Origin: Paludibacter sp.
GTDB lineage: Bacteria; Bacteroidota; Bacteroidia; Bacteroidales; Paludibacteraceae
DNA: 6,138 nucleotides
Assembly (NCBI GenBank): GCA_024709185.1
Contig: JANJXE010000123.1
Span: 1-6,138 of the forward strand
Direction: 5' to 3'
Shown here: piece by piece, positions 5,348 through 6,138 of the stretch
Numbering within the stretch: position 1 is the first letter of the stretch
How the letters are laid out: every line of letters begins with the position of its first letter
The notes under the pieces: generated by a model
Told to the model about the DNA's origin: nothing
Database searches by the model: none
What the model saw: only the letters and a program-made list of their open reading frames with translations
Translations under genes and position numbers: made by a program

Positions 5348-6138
5348 TTACTCTCCTAATTGTTGATTTACAGTTTCTACTTCTTTTATTCGTTTTTCTA
5401 ATTCTTCGTTGTAGCCTACTACCAACATAAACTGATCGTAGGAAATGACGAAACTCGACATGAAATATTCCAACGCCTTATCGGAAAAGGACTTCGCTTG
5501 TTGAAGGTTGCCCTGAATTTCCCAGGCAACAGCCAGATTATGAGCCAGCCTGCCATTCATCGATTCATTCTTTCCATATGCCAGCGCATTACTCCATGCA
5601 TCTGTAGCTTCTTTCCATTTTTTCCGGTAGAAGGCTTCCATCCCGGGCTTTATACTTTTTGAGGATGAGTTGAACAAATAACGATCAACTTTATCCCACC
5701 AGGGGATAAACCTGTTCAGGTTTCTCTGTCCGGTAATCAATGCTCCATCGATGAGAGCATTATAACGATCGGGCAGGCCCTGTGAGGCACGTTGCCTGGA
5801 ATAAGCTTCCGACTCCCAGAAAACTGTGTCTCGGGCCGAAAATGTTTGTACTTTGTTTTTATCCGGAAAATGAGTACTCCAGTGTGTTTCGTAAATTGCT
5901 TCAATATATGAAATGAAGGAATTCGTTTCTTCACTATACACTTCTCCCTGAACACTTGCCACTACAATCTGGTTTAATGAAATAACAGCATTGGCCGAGT
6001 TACGTGATGCAACTGAAGTAATAAACTCCCGGTCGGGGAGGGTGGGTTTAATGGATAAATTGCTTTGATTGATGGTATTGGGTTCCAGCGATACCCTGTT
6101 GAAGAACTCCTTTCCGGCCATACCTTCTGCCAGTGCAG
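5348..6138 (-). CDS. DUF6340-like TPR protein, N-terminus outside window
   Basis: The frame is open to the right edge: five codons (ALAEG) precede the first visible Met at 6121, so that Met is probably internal and 262 residues of a longer protein are seen. Near the end are two TPR-like helical pairs: AFYRKKWKEATDAWSNALAY (visible residues 168-187) and RLAHNLAVAWEIQGNLQQAKSFSDKAL (196-222). They are preceded by PWWDKVDRYLF (145-155). The protein ends in a charged helix, EELEKRIKEVETVNQQ. The arrangement of a beta-rich region, a W/DRY/F motif and one C-terminal TPR pair resembles DUF6340 proteins of Bacteroidota, which are often lipoproteins. The lipobox, if any, would be in the missing N-terminus. 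The family assignment rests on recall of the pattern and is moderate. Function is unknown; the gene is followed after 17 nt by the DUF4301 gene, apparently in one operon. Confidence 0.7.
   Translation of the reverse strand, partial: ALAEGMAGKEFFNRVSLEPNTINQSNLSIKPTLPDREFITSVASRNSANAVISLNQIVVASVQGEVYSEETNSFISYIEAIYETHWSTHFPDKNKVQTFSARDTVFWESEAYSRQRASQGLPDRYNALIDGALITGQRNLNRFIPWWDKVDRYLFNSSSKSIKPGMEAFYRKKWKEATDAWSNALAYGKNESMNGRLAHNLAVAWEIQGNLQQAKSFSDKALEYFMSSFVISYDQFMLVVGYNEELEKRIKEVETVNQQLGE

Noticed and set aside
5341..5360. GGAGAG (minus strand, overlapping the end of the TPR gene) as Shine-Dalgarno for DUF4301
   Set aside because: It lies more than 15 nt from the ATG and is within coding sequence; other genes here do without such a site.

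Overview
The window looks like chromosomal DNA from a member of the Bacteroidota, probably of the Bacteroidales/Marinilabiliales type. Four observations support this. Two divergent promoters match the Bacteroidota consensus (TTTG, about 20 nt, TAnnTTTG). Almost every start codon lacks a Shine-Dalgarno sequence. The YebC protein begins MGRAFEYRKA, the form typical of this phylum. Two proteins on the right resemble families found mainly in Bacteroidota (DUF4301 and, less surely, DUF6340). I see no tRNA, rRNA, CRISPR array, phage gene or transposase.

Left (1-1483, minus strand): a three-domain Xaa-Pro aminopeptidase (M24B, aminopeptidase P). Its last ~100 residues run off the window. A compact divergent intergenic region (1484-1639) then holds back-to-back promoters for the peptidase and for the translation operon.

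Centre (1640-3685, plus strand): a translation cluster infC (IF-3), rpmI (bL35), rplT (bL20), then an intrinsic terminator and yebC. infC has no ATG, GTG or well-placed TTG start. The best start is AUA at 1640, behind a perfect AGGAGG, the only strong Shine-Dalgarno sequence seen. This fits the known use of a non-canonical infC start for IF-3 autoregulation. A bulged hairpin lies just before rplT, where bL20 feedback could act. The rplT terminator ends 13 nt before the yebC start, so yebC probably depends on read-through.

Between the convergent 3' ends of yebC and the next gene (3686-3809) lies a 127-bp element. It is bounded by a perfect 25-bp inverted repeat and contains two small internal hairpins. 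It could be a bidirectional 3'-end structure or a MITE/REP-like repeat, and it is the most unusual non-coding object here.

Right (3810-6138, minus strand): two genes in one apparent operon. The upstream gene, cut by the window edge, is a TPR-containing, DUF6340-like protein. Seventeen nucleotides after it starts a 506-aa DUF4301 protein whose glycine-rich and aspartate motifs recall NDP-sugar pyrophosphorylases. No complete new system is evident; most of the window is housekeeping, with the interest lying in regulatory details and the two poorly characterised proteins.
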